Positions 54,745 to 62,507 of a DNA stretch of 64,000 nucleotides are shown piece by piece. The notes under the pieces were generated by a model that saw only the letters and a program-made list of their open reading frames with translations, searched no databases and was not told where the DNA came from. Position numbers and translations under genes: made by a program. Source of the stretch: JAJNBA01 sp963842295 (lineage in GTDB: Bacteria; Actinomycetota; UBA4738; HRBIN12); NCBI GenBank assembly GCA_963842295.1, contig CAWJFY010000009.1:372001-436000 (forward strand), in the 5' to 3' direction. Every line of letters begins with the position of its first letter. The stretch's first letter is position 1.

Positions 54745-56255
54745 GCTTCGGCGGTCGCTCGCTCGGTGAGTCCATAGAGGTAACCCTGGCGGGTGCCGAG
54801 GTAGATCCAGCCGCGCCAAACGGCGGGCGTGGACTCGATGCAGTCGTTGAAGTGCAGCTTCCAGAGGAGCACCGGATCCGCGTCCGGCACGGACACGTCC
54901 CACGCCCACAGGTCGCCGCCGCAATCACCCTGGATCAGGACTCCGTCCACCACCACCGGCGACCCGATCGCCGGGGCTCCGATCTGCCGCTCCCAGCGGA
55001 TGTCACCGGTCTCGCGCTCGACCGCCAGGACGCGACCCGCGGCGGTCGTGAAGAAGACGAGATCGCCGTACAGAGCGGGAGTCGACCAGCTACCGCCGGC
55101 GCCCTCGAAACCGACCTCCCTGGCATCGATCGACCACAACAGAGGATCGCTCGGGCGCGACGGGTCGAGCTTCATCAGTTGTCCCACCTCGTCACTCCGC
55201 TCGCTGGAGCGCTGGTACTCGCTTGCCACGTACAGGTCGCCGCCACCGTCGATCACGATGGTCGCGTCGGTGTCATCTCCCGTCCAGAATCGGAACACGC
55301 GCTTCACGCGGGAACCGCCGCCGAGCACCGCTGAGACATCCCAACCCTGCACGAGCCCACCGGAATTGGCGAAGTAGAGGATCCCGTCGTGAAGCGCGAC
55401 CGAGTTCTCGATGGAAACCTCGGCGTCGCCGAGGGCTCGGAGCAGCTCATCGTCGAACCCCGGTACGGTGGCCACGATCTTCGGGGCCACCGCGACCAGT
55501 CCGAGCTCGTCGTATCGGCGGTTGAGCCTGATGATGTACAACCACCCGTTCTCGCCGCCCTCGAACACGACGTCGTCGACCACGAGGGCAGACCCGTCCC
55601 AGTCGTCGTTCCGGAGCGGCCGTTCGACGCTGGTCGCGCCGTCTACCGACCAGAGGACCAGAGGCTCCTCCCGGTCCGTCGCGACGATCCGGAACCTCCC
55701 GTCGCGAGAGCCCGCGTAGTAGAGGGGGAACCCATCGGGATCGGACGTCGCGGACCCCTTCGCCAGATCGCGCGTGGGGAGCGCAGGGCGCAACGGCAGG
55801 CCCGTCGCCCCGTCGAGGAAGTGATACATGCCGTCGTAGGCGCCCTCACGGACCTCGATCGTCCCGTCCTCACCCACCACGACATTGGGCTGACCGGTCC
55901 AACCGGTGCCGCACCACTCGCTCGCGTCGATCCCGACGAAGGAGACCGAGCACATCCGCTCCGAGGGGGTCCGCCAGCCGATCACCGGATCCATGGGAAC
56001 CGGGCCTTCCCCGTAGTAGGTCCTCGTCGCGTTGCCGCGGAAGGTGGTCAATCCTTCGAACGTCGTGTTGACGGGCCCGGGCCCCTCGAGCGGCGTTGGG
56101 TTGCGCAACGGCCCTCCCCGGTGCTGCTCGTCCTCGACCCGCGACAGGATGAACGCCACCACCAGAACGGCCGCGCCGATCACCAGCGCGCCCGAGATCA
56201 GCGGGAGCACGGGGAACCGCCGCGTCACGGGTGCCCCCGGGCTCACACGGGCCAT
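54735..56255 (-). CDS. Membrane-anchored PQQ-like beta-propeller protein
   Basis: A 506-residue protein. One transmembrane helix (about residues 15-38, VLPLISGALVIGAAVLVVAFIL) is followed by an extracytoplasmic beta-propeller with repeated tryptophan/aspartate blades: VVVGEDGTIEVREGAYDGMYHFLDGATG, FFTTAAGRVLAVERETGDIRWER, VVVDGVLIQGDCGGDLWAWDV and YLGTRQGYLYGLT. FRGNATRTYYGEGPV is the N-terminal strand. No dehydrogenase residues are evident, so it is more likely a scaffold or binding protein than an enzyme. ATG 56255 lies 6 bases after TAGCAT. Confidence 0.75.
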   Translation of the reverse strand: MARVSPGAPVTRRFPVLPLISGALVIGAAVLVVAFILSRVEDEQHRGGPLRNPTPLEGPGPVNTTFEGLTTFRGNATRTYYGEGPVPMDPVIGWRTPSERMCSVSFVGIDASEWCGTGWTGQPNVVVGEDGTIEVREGAYDGMYHFLDGATGLPLRPALPTRDLAKGSATSDPDGFPLYYAGSRDGRFRIVATDREEPLVLWSVDGATSVERPLRNDDWDGSALVVDDVVFEGGENGWLYIIRLNRRYDELGLVAVAPKIVATVPGFDDELLRALGDAEVSIENSVALHDGILYFANSGGLVQGWDVSAVLGGGSRVKRVFRFWTGDDTDATIVIDGGGDLYVASEYQRSSERSDEVGQLMKLDPSRPSDPLLWSIDAREVGFEGAGGSWSTPALYGDLVFFTTAAGRVLAVERETGDIRWERQIGAPAIGSPVVVDGVLIQGDCGGDLWAWDVSVPDADPVLLWKLHFNDCIESTPAVWRGWIYLGTRQGYLYGLTERATAEAGT

Positions 56256-56261
56256 CGGGCA

Positions 56262-56267
56262 ATGCTA
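56262..56267 (-). promoter_or_regulatory. -10 hexamer TAGCAT, leaderless start of beta-propeller gene
   Basis: Minus-strand TAGCAT is followed after 6 bases by ATG 56255. It lies in the 17-base gap after pheA. Confidence 0.5.
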
Positions 56268-56272
56268 TGCGG

Positions 56273-57094
56273 TCAGACCGGTTCCCCCGCGGAGCGGTAG
56301 GAACCCAGGATCTTCAGCAGCGAGGTGTGCTCCCCGACCTCCTCGAGCGCAGCCTGGACCTCCGGGTCCTCGGCAGCCGCCATGAGGTCCACGTACATCA
56401 GGTACTCGAACGCCGCGCCGCGCCGGGGCCTGGACTCCAGCTTGTGAAGATTGATGCCGCGGGCGGCGAACGGCTCCAACGCGCCCAACAGTGAGCCTGG
56501 CTCGTCGAGCACGGCCATCACCATCGAGGTCTTGTCGGCGGGACCGAATCCCGGGTCGGTCGCGCCGATGATCGCGAACTTCGTGAAGTTCTCCTTCTCG
56601 GTCTGGATCCGCTCCGCCAGCACGATCAGTCCGGCGAGGCCCGCGGCGTCCACGCTCGCGATCGCCCCGTCCTTCGGGTCCCCGGCCTCCGCGACCTTGC
56701 GAGCTGCCCCCGCCGTGTCGTGCTCCGGCACCGGCTCGATCCGCATCGCGGAGAGGAAGTCTTCGCATTGGGCCAGGGCCTGCCAGTGGGATTTGGCCCG
56801 GCGCACGCCTTCCAGGCGTGCGCCGGGCACCCCCAGCAGAGCGTGGTCGACCCGCACGATCGACTCTCCGACGATGCGGAGCAGGCTCGTGTTGGAAAGG
56901 AGCTCGTAGGTCTCGTTCACGGAACCCGCCTGTGAGTTCTCCAGAGGGACGACACCGAAGGCGGCTTCGCCGCTGGTCACCCGCGAGAACGCGTGACGGA
57001 CCGTGTCGCAGGGAAGCGGCTCGGCGTCGGTGAAGAGCGAGCGGACGGCGCGCTCGCTATAGGCGCCCGGCTCACCCTGATAGGCGACCTTCAT
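56273..57094 (-). CDS. pheA: Prephenate dehydratase
   Basis: A 273-residue PheA. VAYQGEPGAYSERAV opens the dehydratase domain, VVPLENSQAGSVNETYELL and HWQALAQCEDFL continue it, and TKFAIIG carries the catalytic TKF threonine. The C-terminal ACT domain (about residues 190-265) has EPGSLLGALEPFAARGINLHKLESRP, with the ESRP phenylalanine-binding motif. It converts prephenate to phenylpyruvate and is feedback-regulated by phenylalanine. ATG 57094 is 8 bases after TACCCT on the minus strand, so the longer open frame upstream is not coding. Confidence 0.92.
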   Translation of the reverse strand: MKVAYQGEPGAYSERAVRSLFTDAEPLPCDTVRHAFSRVTSGEAAFGVVPLENSQAGSVNETYELLSNTSLLRIVGESIVRVDHALLGVPGARLEGVRRAKSHWQALAQCEDFLSAMRIEPVPEHDTAGAARKVAEAGDPKDGAIASVDAAGLAGLIVLAERIQTEKENFTKFAIIGATDPGFGPADKTSMVMAVLDEPGSLLGALEPFAARGINLHKLESRPRRGAAFEYLMYVDLMAAAEDPEVQAALEEVGEHTSLLKILGSYRSAGEPV

Positions 57095-57102
57095 GGCGCG
57101 GG

Positions 57103-57108
57103 AGGGTA
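57103..57108 (-). promoter_or_regulatory. -10 hexamer TACCCT, leaderless start of pheA
   Basis: Minus-strand TACCCT is followed after 8 bases by ATG 57094. Confidence 0.5.
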
Positions 57109-57134
57109 TCAGTGGGCCGTCGACGGGCCGCCGG

Positions 57135-58079
57135 TCAGGCCGTGATGAAGGATTCCCAGATCCGGATCGCCCCGGGGCCAACGATGACCACGAACAGCGC
57201 CGGCAGGATGCACAGGATCAGCGGGAACACGATCTTGACCGGGGTCTGCTGAGCTTTCGCCTCGGCGCGCTGCCGGCGCTTGATCCGCAGCTGTTGGGCT
57301 TGGGTACGCAGCACGCTGGCGATCGACACACCGAAGACGTCGGCCTGGATCATCGCCAGGGCGAACGCGTTGAGCTCGTCCACATCGGTCCGCTCGGCGA
57401 GGTTCCGGAAGGCGTCGGCCCTCGGCACCCCCAGCTGGATCTCCTGCAGCATGCGAGCGAACTCGGACGACAGAACGCCGGGCACGTTCTGGACCACCTG
57501 GGCGATCGCGGCGTTCAACGAGAGTCCCGCCTCCACGCTGATCGTCAGGAGGTCGAGCGTGTCGGAGAGCGTTCGGAGGATCTCCTTCTGACGCTCGCCC
57601 ACACGGCGGCTCAGCATCGAGTCGGGGATCATGAATCCCACGAACGCCAGCAGCGCGATCAGCACGATCCTGATGAACACGCCGAGGTCGCCGATGAGCG
57701 TCGTCACGAACAGACCCAGCGCGATGCCGACCGCGAATCCGATGATCTTGAACGCGAGCAACCGCTCTGCGTCCCATCCCGCTGGACTCCCGGCGATCAG
57801 GAGCTTGTGCGCGACCCGGTCGCGGGCATCGATCGGTGTGATGCGTCGAGCGACCTTGGAGGCGCCGGCCACTACGGGAACGAAGATCCTCCGCGTGAAG
57901 CTCTCGGAGAGGTGCTGCTCCCGCAGGTTCACGTTCTCGCTCGTCGTACCGGCGACCTGGGATTCGAGCAGCCGAACAGCACGGCGGCGCTCCGACTGGC
58001 TCAGGTCGACGAAGATCCCGAGCAAGACGACAGCGCCGAAGACGCATGCGATGGCGAGCACCAACCAGATGTCAGACAT
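57135..58079 (-). CDS. tadC: Tad/Flp pilus assembly protein TadC-like
   Basis: A 314-residue type II secretion F-domain protein with four or so membrane helices. The F-domain core is LRTLSDTLDLLTISVEAGLSLNAAIAQVV, followed by LLQEIQLGVPRADAFRNLAERTDVDELNAFALAMIQADVFGVSIASVLRTQA. It is the inner-membrane platform subunit paired with TadB in the Tad pilus. It overlaps tadB by 8 bases and ends 26 bases upstream of the pheA promoter. Confidence 0.85.
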   Translation of the reverse strand: MSDIWLVLAIACVFGAVVLLGIFVDLSQSERRRAVRLLESQVAGTTSENVNLREQHLSESFTRRIFVPVVAGASKVARRITPIDARDRVAHKLLIAGSPAGWDAERLLAFKIIGFAVGIALGLFVTTLIGDLGVFIRIVLIALLAFVGFMIPDSMLSRRVGERQKEILRTLSDTLDLLTISVEAGLSLNAAIAQVVQNVPGVLSSEFARMLQEIQLGVPRADAFRNLAERTDVDELNAFALAMIQADVFGVSIASVLRTQAQQLRIKRRQRAEAKAQQTPVKIVFPLILCILPALFVVIVGPGAIRIWESFITA

Positions 58080-59079
58080 CGATATTCACGATCTTCCTCA
58101 TCCAGAGGATCCCGAGCACCATCAGGACCCCAGCCACACCCAGCATGAACAAACCGATCTGCGTCGTGAACAGCAAGGAGATGTACTCCGGGTTCACGGC
58201 GAACATGTAGATCGCGATCGCGAACGGCAGGAGCGACAACACCCAGGCGGACAGCCGGCCCTCGGCGGTCAACACGAGGATCTGGCGGCGCATCATGGCG
58301 CGCTCGCGCAGCGTGTCCGAGACGTTGTCGAGGATCTCGGCCAGGTTGCCGCCGACCTCGCGCTGGATGTTCACGGCGAGCACAGCCCATCGGAAGTCGG
58401 GGCTCCCCACACGGTCGGCCAGCGCTTCCAGGGCGTCGTCCGCCGGACGGCCCAACCGGATCTCGGCGACGAGCCGCTGGAACTCGACGTTGGCCGGTGC
58501 CGGGATCTCCCGAGCGACCGTGTCGAGGGCTTGGAGGAACGAGTGGCCCGCCCGCAGAGAGGACGCGATGATCGTCAGAACGTCCGGGAGCTGCTCCCGC
58601 AACTTGTCGCTTCTGCGGTTGAGCGACGTCCGAAGGACGATCGTCGGGAGCAAAAGGCCTACGAGGCCGATCACCCCTGCCAGGAGCGGTTTCTGGAGGA
58701 TGGCCGCACCCAGCACGGCGCCGAGCAGTCCGGCGCCGAGCGTGGCGACCACGAACTCGCCCGATCGCAGGCTCACGCCGGCCGCCTCGAGCTGGGCGTC
58801 GAGCTTCTCGCCGAAACCCTGCGCCGTGGCGAAGCGTTGGCCGAACGCCGACACGTTCTCGGGGATCCAGCCGCTGCCGGGCCGCCCGACAGGCGATGCC
58901 GCTGACTGAGGTACCGGGCGTCCGATCGCTGCCATTCGGGCAGCCATGTCTCGGTCCGCCTTCACGCGCGCTGCGGTCCCGAGCAGGAGCCACCCCATCG
59001 CGAATGCCGCCAGCCCCACGAGGGCGACGACCACCGCGAGCATGGCCTGACTCGAGAAGAAGGTGTCCGCAGCCAGCAT
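58072..59079 (-). CDS. tadB: Tad/Flp pilus assembly protein TadB-like
   Basis: A 335-residue F-domain membrane protein. The core has LREQLPDVLTIIASSLRAGHSFLQALDTVAREIPAPANVEFQRLVAEIRLGRPADDALEAL and FRWAVLAVNIQREVGGNLAEILDNVSDTLRERAMMRRQILVLTAEGRLSAWVLSLLPF. It forms the pilus platform with TadC. ATG 59079 directly follows the stop of the ATPase gene. An N-terminal membrane helix precedes the F domain. Confidence 0.87.
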   Translation of the reverse strand: MLAADTFFSSQAMLAVVVALVGLAAFAMGWLLLGTAARVKADRDMAARMAAIGRPVPQSAASPVGRPGSGWIPENVSAFGQRFATAQGFGEKLDAQLEAAGVSLRSGEFVVATLGAGLLGAVLGAAILQKPLLAGVIGLVGLLLPTIVLRTSLNRRSDKLREQLPDVLTIIASSLRAGHSFLQALDTVAREIPAPANVEFQRLVAEIRLGRPADDALEALADRVGSPDFRWAVLAVNIQREVGGNLAEILDNVSDTLRERAMMRRQILVLTAEGRLSAWVLSLLPFAIAIYMFAVNPEYISLLFTTQIGLFMLGVAGVLMVLGILWMRKIVNIDV

Positions 59080-60396
59080 CTACCGACCCTTCGCTTCCAT
59101 CGCGAAGAGCTCGGGCTCGATGTTCACGCCACGCTCCGCGAGCTTGTCGAGGAACTTCGGTCGCAGCCCCGTGGACTTCAGCCGGCCTCGGAAGCGACCC
59201 TCCTCGTCCATCCCGGCCGAGAAGTCGAACAGGAAGATGTCCTGCAGGGTGATGACCTCGCCCTCCATCCCGGCGACTTCCGTCACATGCGTGAATCGAC
59301 GTGTTCCGTCCTTCAGCCGTTGTTGGTAGACGATCAGCTGGATCGCGGACGCGATCTGCTCGCGGATCGCGCGGGATCCCAGATCCATCCCGGCCATCAT
59401 CGTGATCGTCTCGAGACGGGAGAGCGCATCGCGCGGCGAGTTGCAGTGGATCGTGGAGATCGAGCCGTCGTGACCGGTGTTCATCGCCTGGAGCATGTCC
59501 AGGGCCTCGGCCCCACGAACCTCTCCGACGACGATCCGGTCGGGCCGCATGCGGAGCGAGTTCCGGACGAGGTCGCGGATCGAGACCTGGCCCTTGCCCT
59601 CGATGTTCGGAGGCCGAGACTCGAGCCGAACGACGTGAGGCTGCTGAAGCTTCAGCTCCGCGGCGTCCTCGATCGTGACGATCCGCTCGTCGTCGGGGAT
59701 GAACGAAGAGATGACGTTCAGCGTCGTCGTCTTCCCCGCACCTGTTCCGCCCGCGACCATGATGTTGATGCGGCCGCGCACGCAGGCTTCGAGGAACTTC
59801 GACGTCGATGAGCTCATCGTGCCGAACTCGACCAGGTCGTCCGCCTGATACGGGTCGGCGGCGAACTTCCGGATCGTGAGCGTGGGCCCGTCGATCGCGA
59901 GGGGCGGGATGATCGCGTTCACACGCGACCCATCCGGCAGGCGCGCGTCCACCATCGGGCTCGCCTCGTCCACACGCCGGCCGACCTTGGCGACGATCTT
60001 GTCGATCGTGCGACGCAGCTGGCCCTCGTCGTGGAACTTGGTTCCGGTCCAGTACAACTTGCCGGATCGCTCCACGTAGATCGTGTCCCAGTTGTTCACC
60101 ATGACCTCGGTGACCTCTGGGTCGCGGATGTACGGCTCCAGCGGCCCCAGACCGAGGACGCTGTCGCCGATCTGACGAACGATCAGGAGCTTCTCTTGCG
60201 CGGCGAGCGGTCCTTCCTCCTCGTCGAGGAGCTCGCGCAAACGCTGGTGCACCATGCCTTCGAGCTCGGTATCGGAGAGGGTCGCGTCATACAGGCGCGG
60301 GCCGAGGCTCTCGACCAGGCGCTCTTGCACCCGGATCCGGACCTCGGCGATCCTGTCTTTCTGTTGGGCCTTCTGCAGCCTGTCTGCCAGGGACAT
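59080..60396 (-). CDS. cpaF: Tad/Flp pilus assembly ATPase (TadA/CpaF)
   Basis: A 438-residue secretion ATPase. Walker A is GGTGAGKTTT (residues 216-225). LPDGSRVNAIIPPLAIDGPTLTIRKF and FVRNSLRMRPDRIVVGEVRGAEALDMLQAMNTGHDGSISTIHCNSPRDALSRLET hold the Asp and His boxes of the family. The N-terminal helical domain spans about residues 1-90. It powers pilus polymerisation. AGGAGG stands 7 bases before the ATG. Thirty-three bases separate it from cpaE. Confidence 0.93.
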   Translation of the reverse strand: MSLADRLQKAQQKDRIAEVRIRVQERLVESLGPRLYDATLSDTELEGMVHQRLRELLDEEEGPLAAQEKLLIVRQIGDSVLGLGPLEPYIRDPEVTEVMVNNWDTIYVERSGKLYWTGTKFHDEGQLRRTIDKIVAKVGRRVDEASPMVDARLPDGSRVNAIIPPLAIDGPTLTIRKFAADPYQADDLVEFGTMSSSTSKFLEACVRGRINIMVAGGTGAGKTTTLNVISSFIPDDERIVTIEDAAELKLQQPHVVRLESRPPNIEGKGQVSIRDLVRNSLRMRPDRIVVGEVRGAEALDMLQAMNTGHDGSISTIHCNSPRDALSRLETITMMAGMDLGSRAIREQIASAIQLIVYQQRLKDGTRRFTHVTEVAGMEGEVITLQDIFLFDFSAGMDEEGRFRGRLKSTGLRPKFLDKLAERGVNIEPELFAMEAKGR

Positions 60397-60429
60397 CGGG
60401 TGCCTCCTCTACCTTCTCCAGTCTCGGGC

Positions 60430-61650
60430 TCAGCTTCGAGCGAAAAGCTTCCGCTTCTTCTTGTTGGACGTGTCGATCCTCGCCTCGCCTGCGGCGACCA
60501 TCTCGGACTGTCCGGCGAACCGAACGGCCAGCTGCCGCACGGCCTGCGCCACCTCGGAGTTGGGCTCGTCGAGCACGACCGGACGGCCCTTGTTGAGGGA
60601 CGTCGGGACGAGGCGACTCGATGGGATCATCGCGTCGACGTTGATCTTCATGACGCGCTCCACATCGGAGGCGTCCAGGCCGACCTTCGAATCCGCGCGG
60701 TTCAGCACGACCCGGAACCGTTCCCGCGGCAAGCCGATCGTGAGGAGCGTGTCGAGGGACTTGGAAAGGTGCTTCACGCCGACGACGTCGAGACCCGTGA
60801 CGAGGCAGATCGCGTCGGAGAGATCGAAGCACACGAGCGCGGAGTCCGAATAGTCGACCGAGGCGTCCACGACGACCCAGCCGAACTCGTTCCGCAGCGC
60901 TCGCAGGAATTTCCCGATCGCCTCACCGGCAGGCGCCTCCGCCGCGGGATCCGGCGGCGCGCCGAACCCCCACAGATGATCCGACAGCTGGACGCCTACG
61001 GCCTTGATGCGGGAACGCTCGGCGCCTTCGCCGAGCTCCATGAGGTCCTGGATCGTCGCCGACGGCTCTCGTCCGAAGTACGTGAAGACGTCCCCCATGT
61101 CGATGTCGAGGTCGACGACCGCCGTGTCCTGCCCGGTGACCTCGGCGATGGCGGTCGCGAGGTTGGAGGTCAGGAACGTCTTCCCGGTCCCGCCCTTCGA
61201 GGAGAAGACCGACAGGATCCGCCCGCGGGTGGTGGGCTGCCCGTCGTTCTGGGTGACGTTCACCGAACGCAGGTTGGATGCCCAGACGATGGCGCGCTCG
61301 ACGGCGTCACGGAGCTCCTCCGTGCCCTGCGTCATGTCGACGACATCACGGATACCCGCCCGCATGGCGGCAGGCAACAGCCCGTTCCACGTGTGATCGC
61401 GGACGAGCACCATGGCTGTGCCGGGGGCCTGGCGCCCGACGAACTCGGCCAGGCCGAGCGCGTCGGGCTCCTTGACCTCGGGCGAGAGGACCAGGACGTC
61501 GATGGGCAGGAAGGCGTTGATCAGCAACTCCTCCGCAGCCGTGGCCGACTGCACCCAGCCCACCTCGTCCGGGCCCATCTCGATGGCCCTGGCGACCTGT
61601 TGGCGGAACGACTGCGGCGTCCCGACGGCGACGACGCTCGCGTCTGTCAT
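60430..61650 (-). CDS. cpaE: Tad/Flp pilus localisation protein TadZ/CpaE-like
   Basis: A 406-residue protein. An atypical receiver-like domain (residues 1-120) lacks an obvious phosphoacceptor. A ParA/MinD-type ATPase follows with the deviant Walker A SSKGGTGKT (152-158), the aspartate in VVDLDIDMGDVF and the WVVVDASVDYSD switch. It positions the secretion machine at a cell site. ATG 61650 overlaps the cpaB stop (ATGA). The basic C-terminus SNKKKRKLF may contact the membrane. Confidence 0.87.
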   Translation of the reverse strand: MTDASVVAVGTPQSFRQQVARAIEMGPDEVGWVQSATAAEELLINAFLPIDVLVLSPEVKEPDALGLAEFVGRQAPGTAMVLVRDHTWNGLLPAAMRAGIRDVVDMTQGTEELRDAVERAIVWASNLRSVNVTQNDGQPTTRGRILSVFSSKGGTGKTFLTSNLATAIAEVTGQDTAVVDLDIDMGDVFTYFGREPSATIQDLMELGEGAERSRIKAVGVQLSDHLWGFGAPPDPAAEAPAGEAIGKFLRALRNEFGWVVVDASVDYSDSALVCFDLSDAICLVTGLDVVGVKHLSKSLDTLLTIGLPRERFRVVLNRADSKVGLDASDVERVMKINVDAMIPSSRLVPTSLNKGRPVVLDEPNSEVAQAVRQLAVRFAGQSEMVAAGEARIDTSNKKKRKLFARS

Positions 61651-62405
61651 CCCAGTTTCGCTCCAAGCAGCAGTTCCAGCGGAACGGTCGAGCCCCTCGG
61701 CTGCGCGCCCTCTTCGTCCGGCGGCAGGAGACCGAGCCACACCAATCCGTTCTCTTGCGCGAACACGAGGTCCTGCCCTTCCTTGGGGAGGAGATCGAGC
61801 GTCACGCGGATCCGTTCGTTGCTGGTGGTCTGTTCTCCGGTCTCGGTGTCGACCTGGGGGTTCTCGATTCGAAGGACCCTGACGGTCGGGACCAGCGTCA
61901 CGGTGAAGTCCGGAACGTTCTGCTGCTGGCCGGTTGCGCCCGAAGCCTGCACGTTCTGATAGGTGGCGAACACGGAGACCTGGTCTCCCGGCTGGATGTT
62001 GCCGGCGCCTCCCTGCGGCGCGTCGAACTCGAACGCGATGCCGAGGTGTCCTTCGCTGATGCCGAGCGCGTTCGGCCGCTCACCGGTCGAAAGGCGCGAG
62101 GTGGGGATCTGCTCGTTCGCGTAGATCGGGGCGGTCGTGGTCGCCCCCTCGAGCTCGCTCGTGTCCGTCACGGCGCCGGGGACCAGCGCCTCCTCGGGAA
62201 CGCGGATCTGCTTGAACGCGCCCTGGCCCAGGAGTGGATCGAGCGGCTCGTTCGGCAGGATCTGCTGCGTGGACACGATGACAGGCCTCAGACTGCCACC
62301 TCCCTGCGCCTCTTCCTTGACCCCTTGCGTGTACAGGATCACGGCCGCCGCCGCCGCAACGGCGAGAACGACAGCGATCGCTACAACCAGACCCCGTGAC
62401 CTCAT
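61647..62405 (-). CDS. cpaB: Flp pilus assembly protein CpaB/RcpC-like (SAF domain)
   Basis: A 252-residue protein with an N-terminal membrane helix (RGLVVAIAVVLAVAAAAAVILYTQGV). The SAF domain follows (about 40-100: VIVSTQQILPNEPLDPLL, VTDTSELEGATTTAPIYANEQIPTSRL). The second half has the RcpC domain GIAFEFDAPQGGAGNIQPGDQVSVFATY. It helps gate the pilus through the envelope. AAAGGAGCAAGAGG precedes ATG 62405. It is the first gene of a run of overlapping genes down to tadC. Confidence 0.85.
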   Translation of the reverse strand: MRSRGLVVAIAVVLAVAAAAAVILYTQGVKEEAQGGGSLRPVIVSTQQILPNEPLDPLLGQGAFKQIRVPEEALVPGAVTDTSELEGATTTAPIYANEQIPTSRLSTGERPNALGISEGHLGIAFEFDAPQGGAGNIQPGDQVSVFATYQNVQASGATGQQQNVPDFTVTLVPTVRVLRIENPQVDTETGEQTTSNERIRVTLDLLPKEGQDLVFAQENGLVWLGLLPPDEEGAQPRGSTVPLELLLGAKLG

Positions 62406-62446
62406 CCTCTTGCTCCTTTCAGCCCATCCTCAGAGTTCCCTTATCG

Positions 62447-62464
62447 GCCGGACCCCCCTCCGGC
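62447..62464. terminator. Hairpin between TadG-like gene and cpaB
   Basis: GCCGGA, a six-base C-run and TCCGGC form a perfect 6-bp stem in the 102-base gap between the TadG-like stop and cpaB. No U-tract follows. It may attenuate or process a polycistronic tad mRNA. Confidence 0.35.
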
Positions 62465-62507
62465 TTCAATGATTCCTTTCTCGTGCTCTTGGTCTCGTTC
62501 TCTTGGC

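Noticed and set aside
60031..61959. 642-codon open frame on the plus strand opposite cpaE and cpaF
   Set aside because: Low-complexity Arg/Asp/His translation with no family. The minus strand encodes clear pilus proteins.
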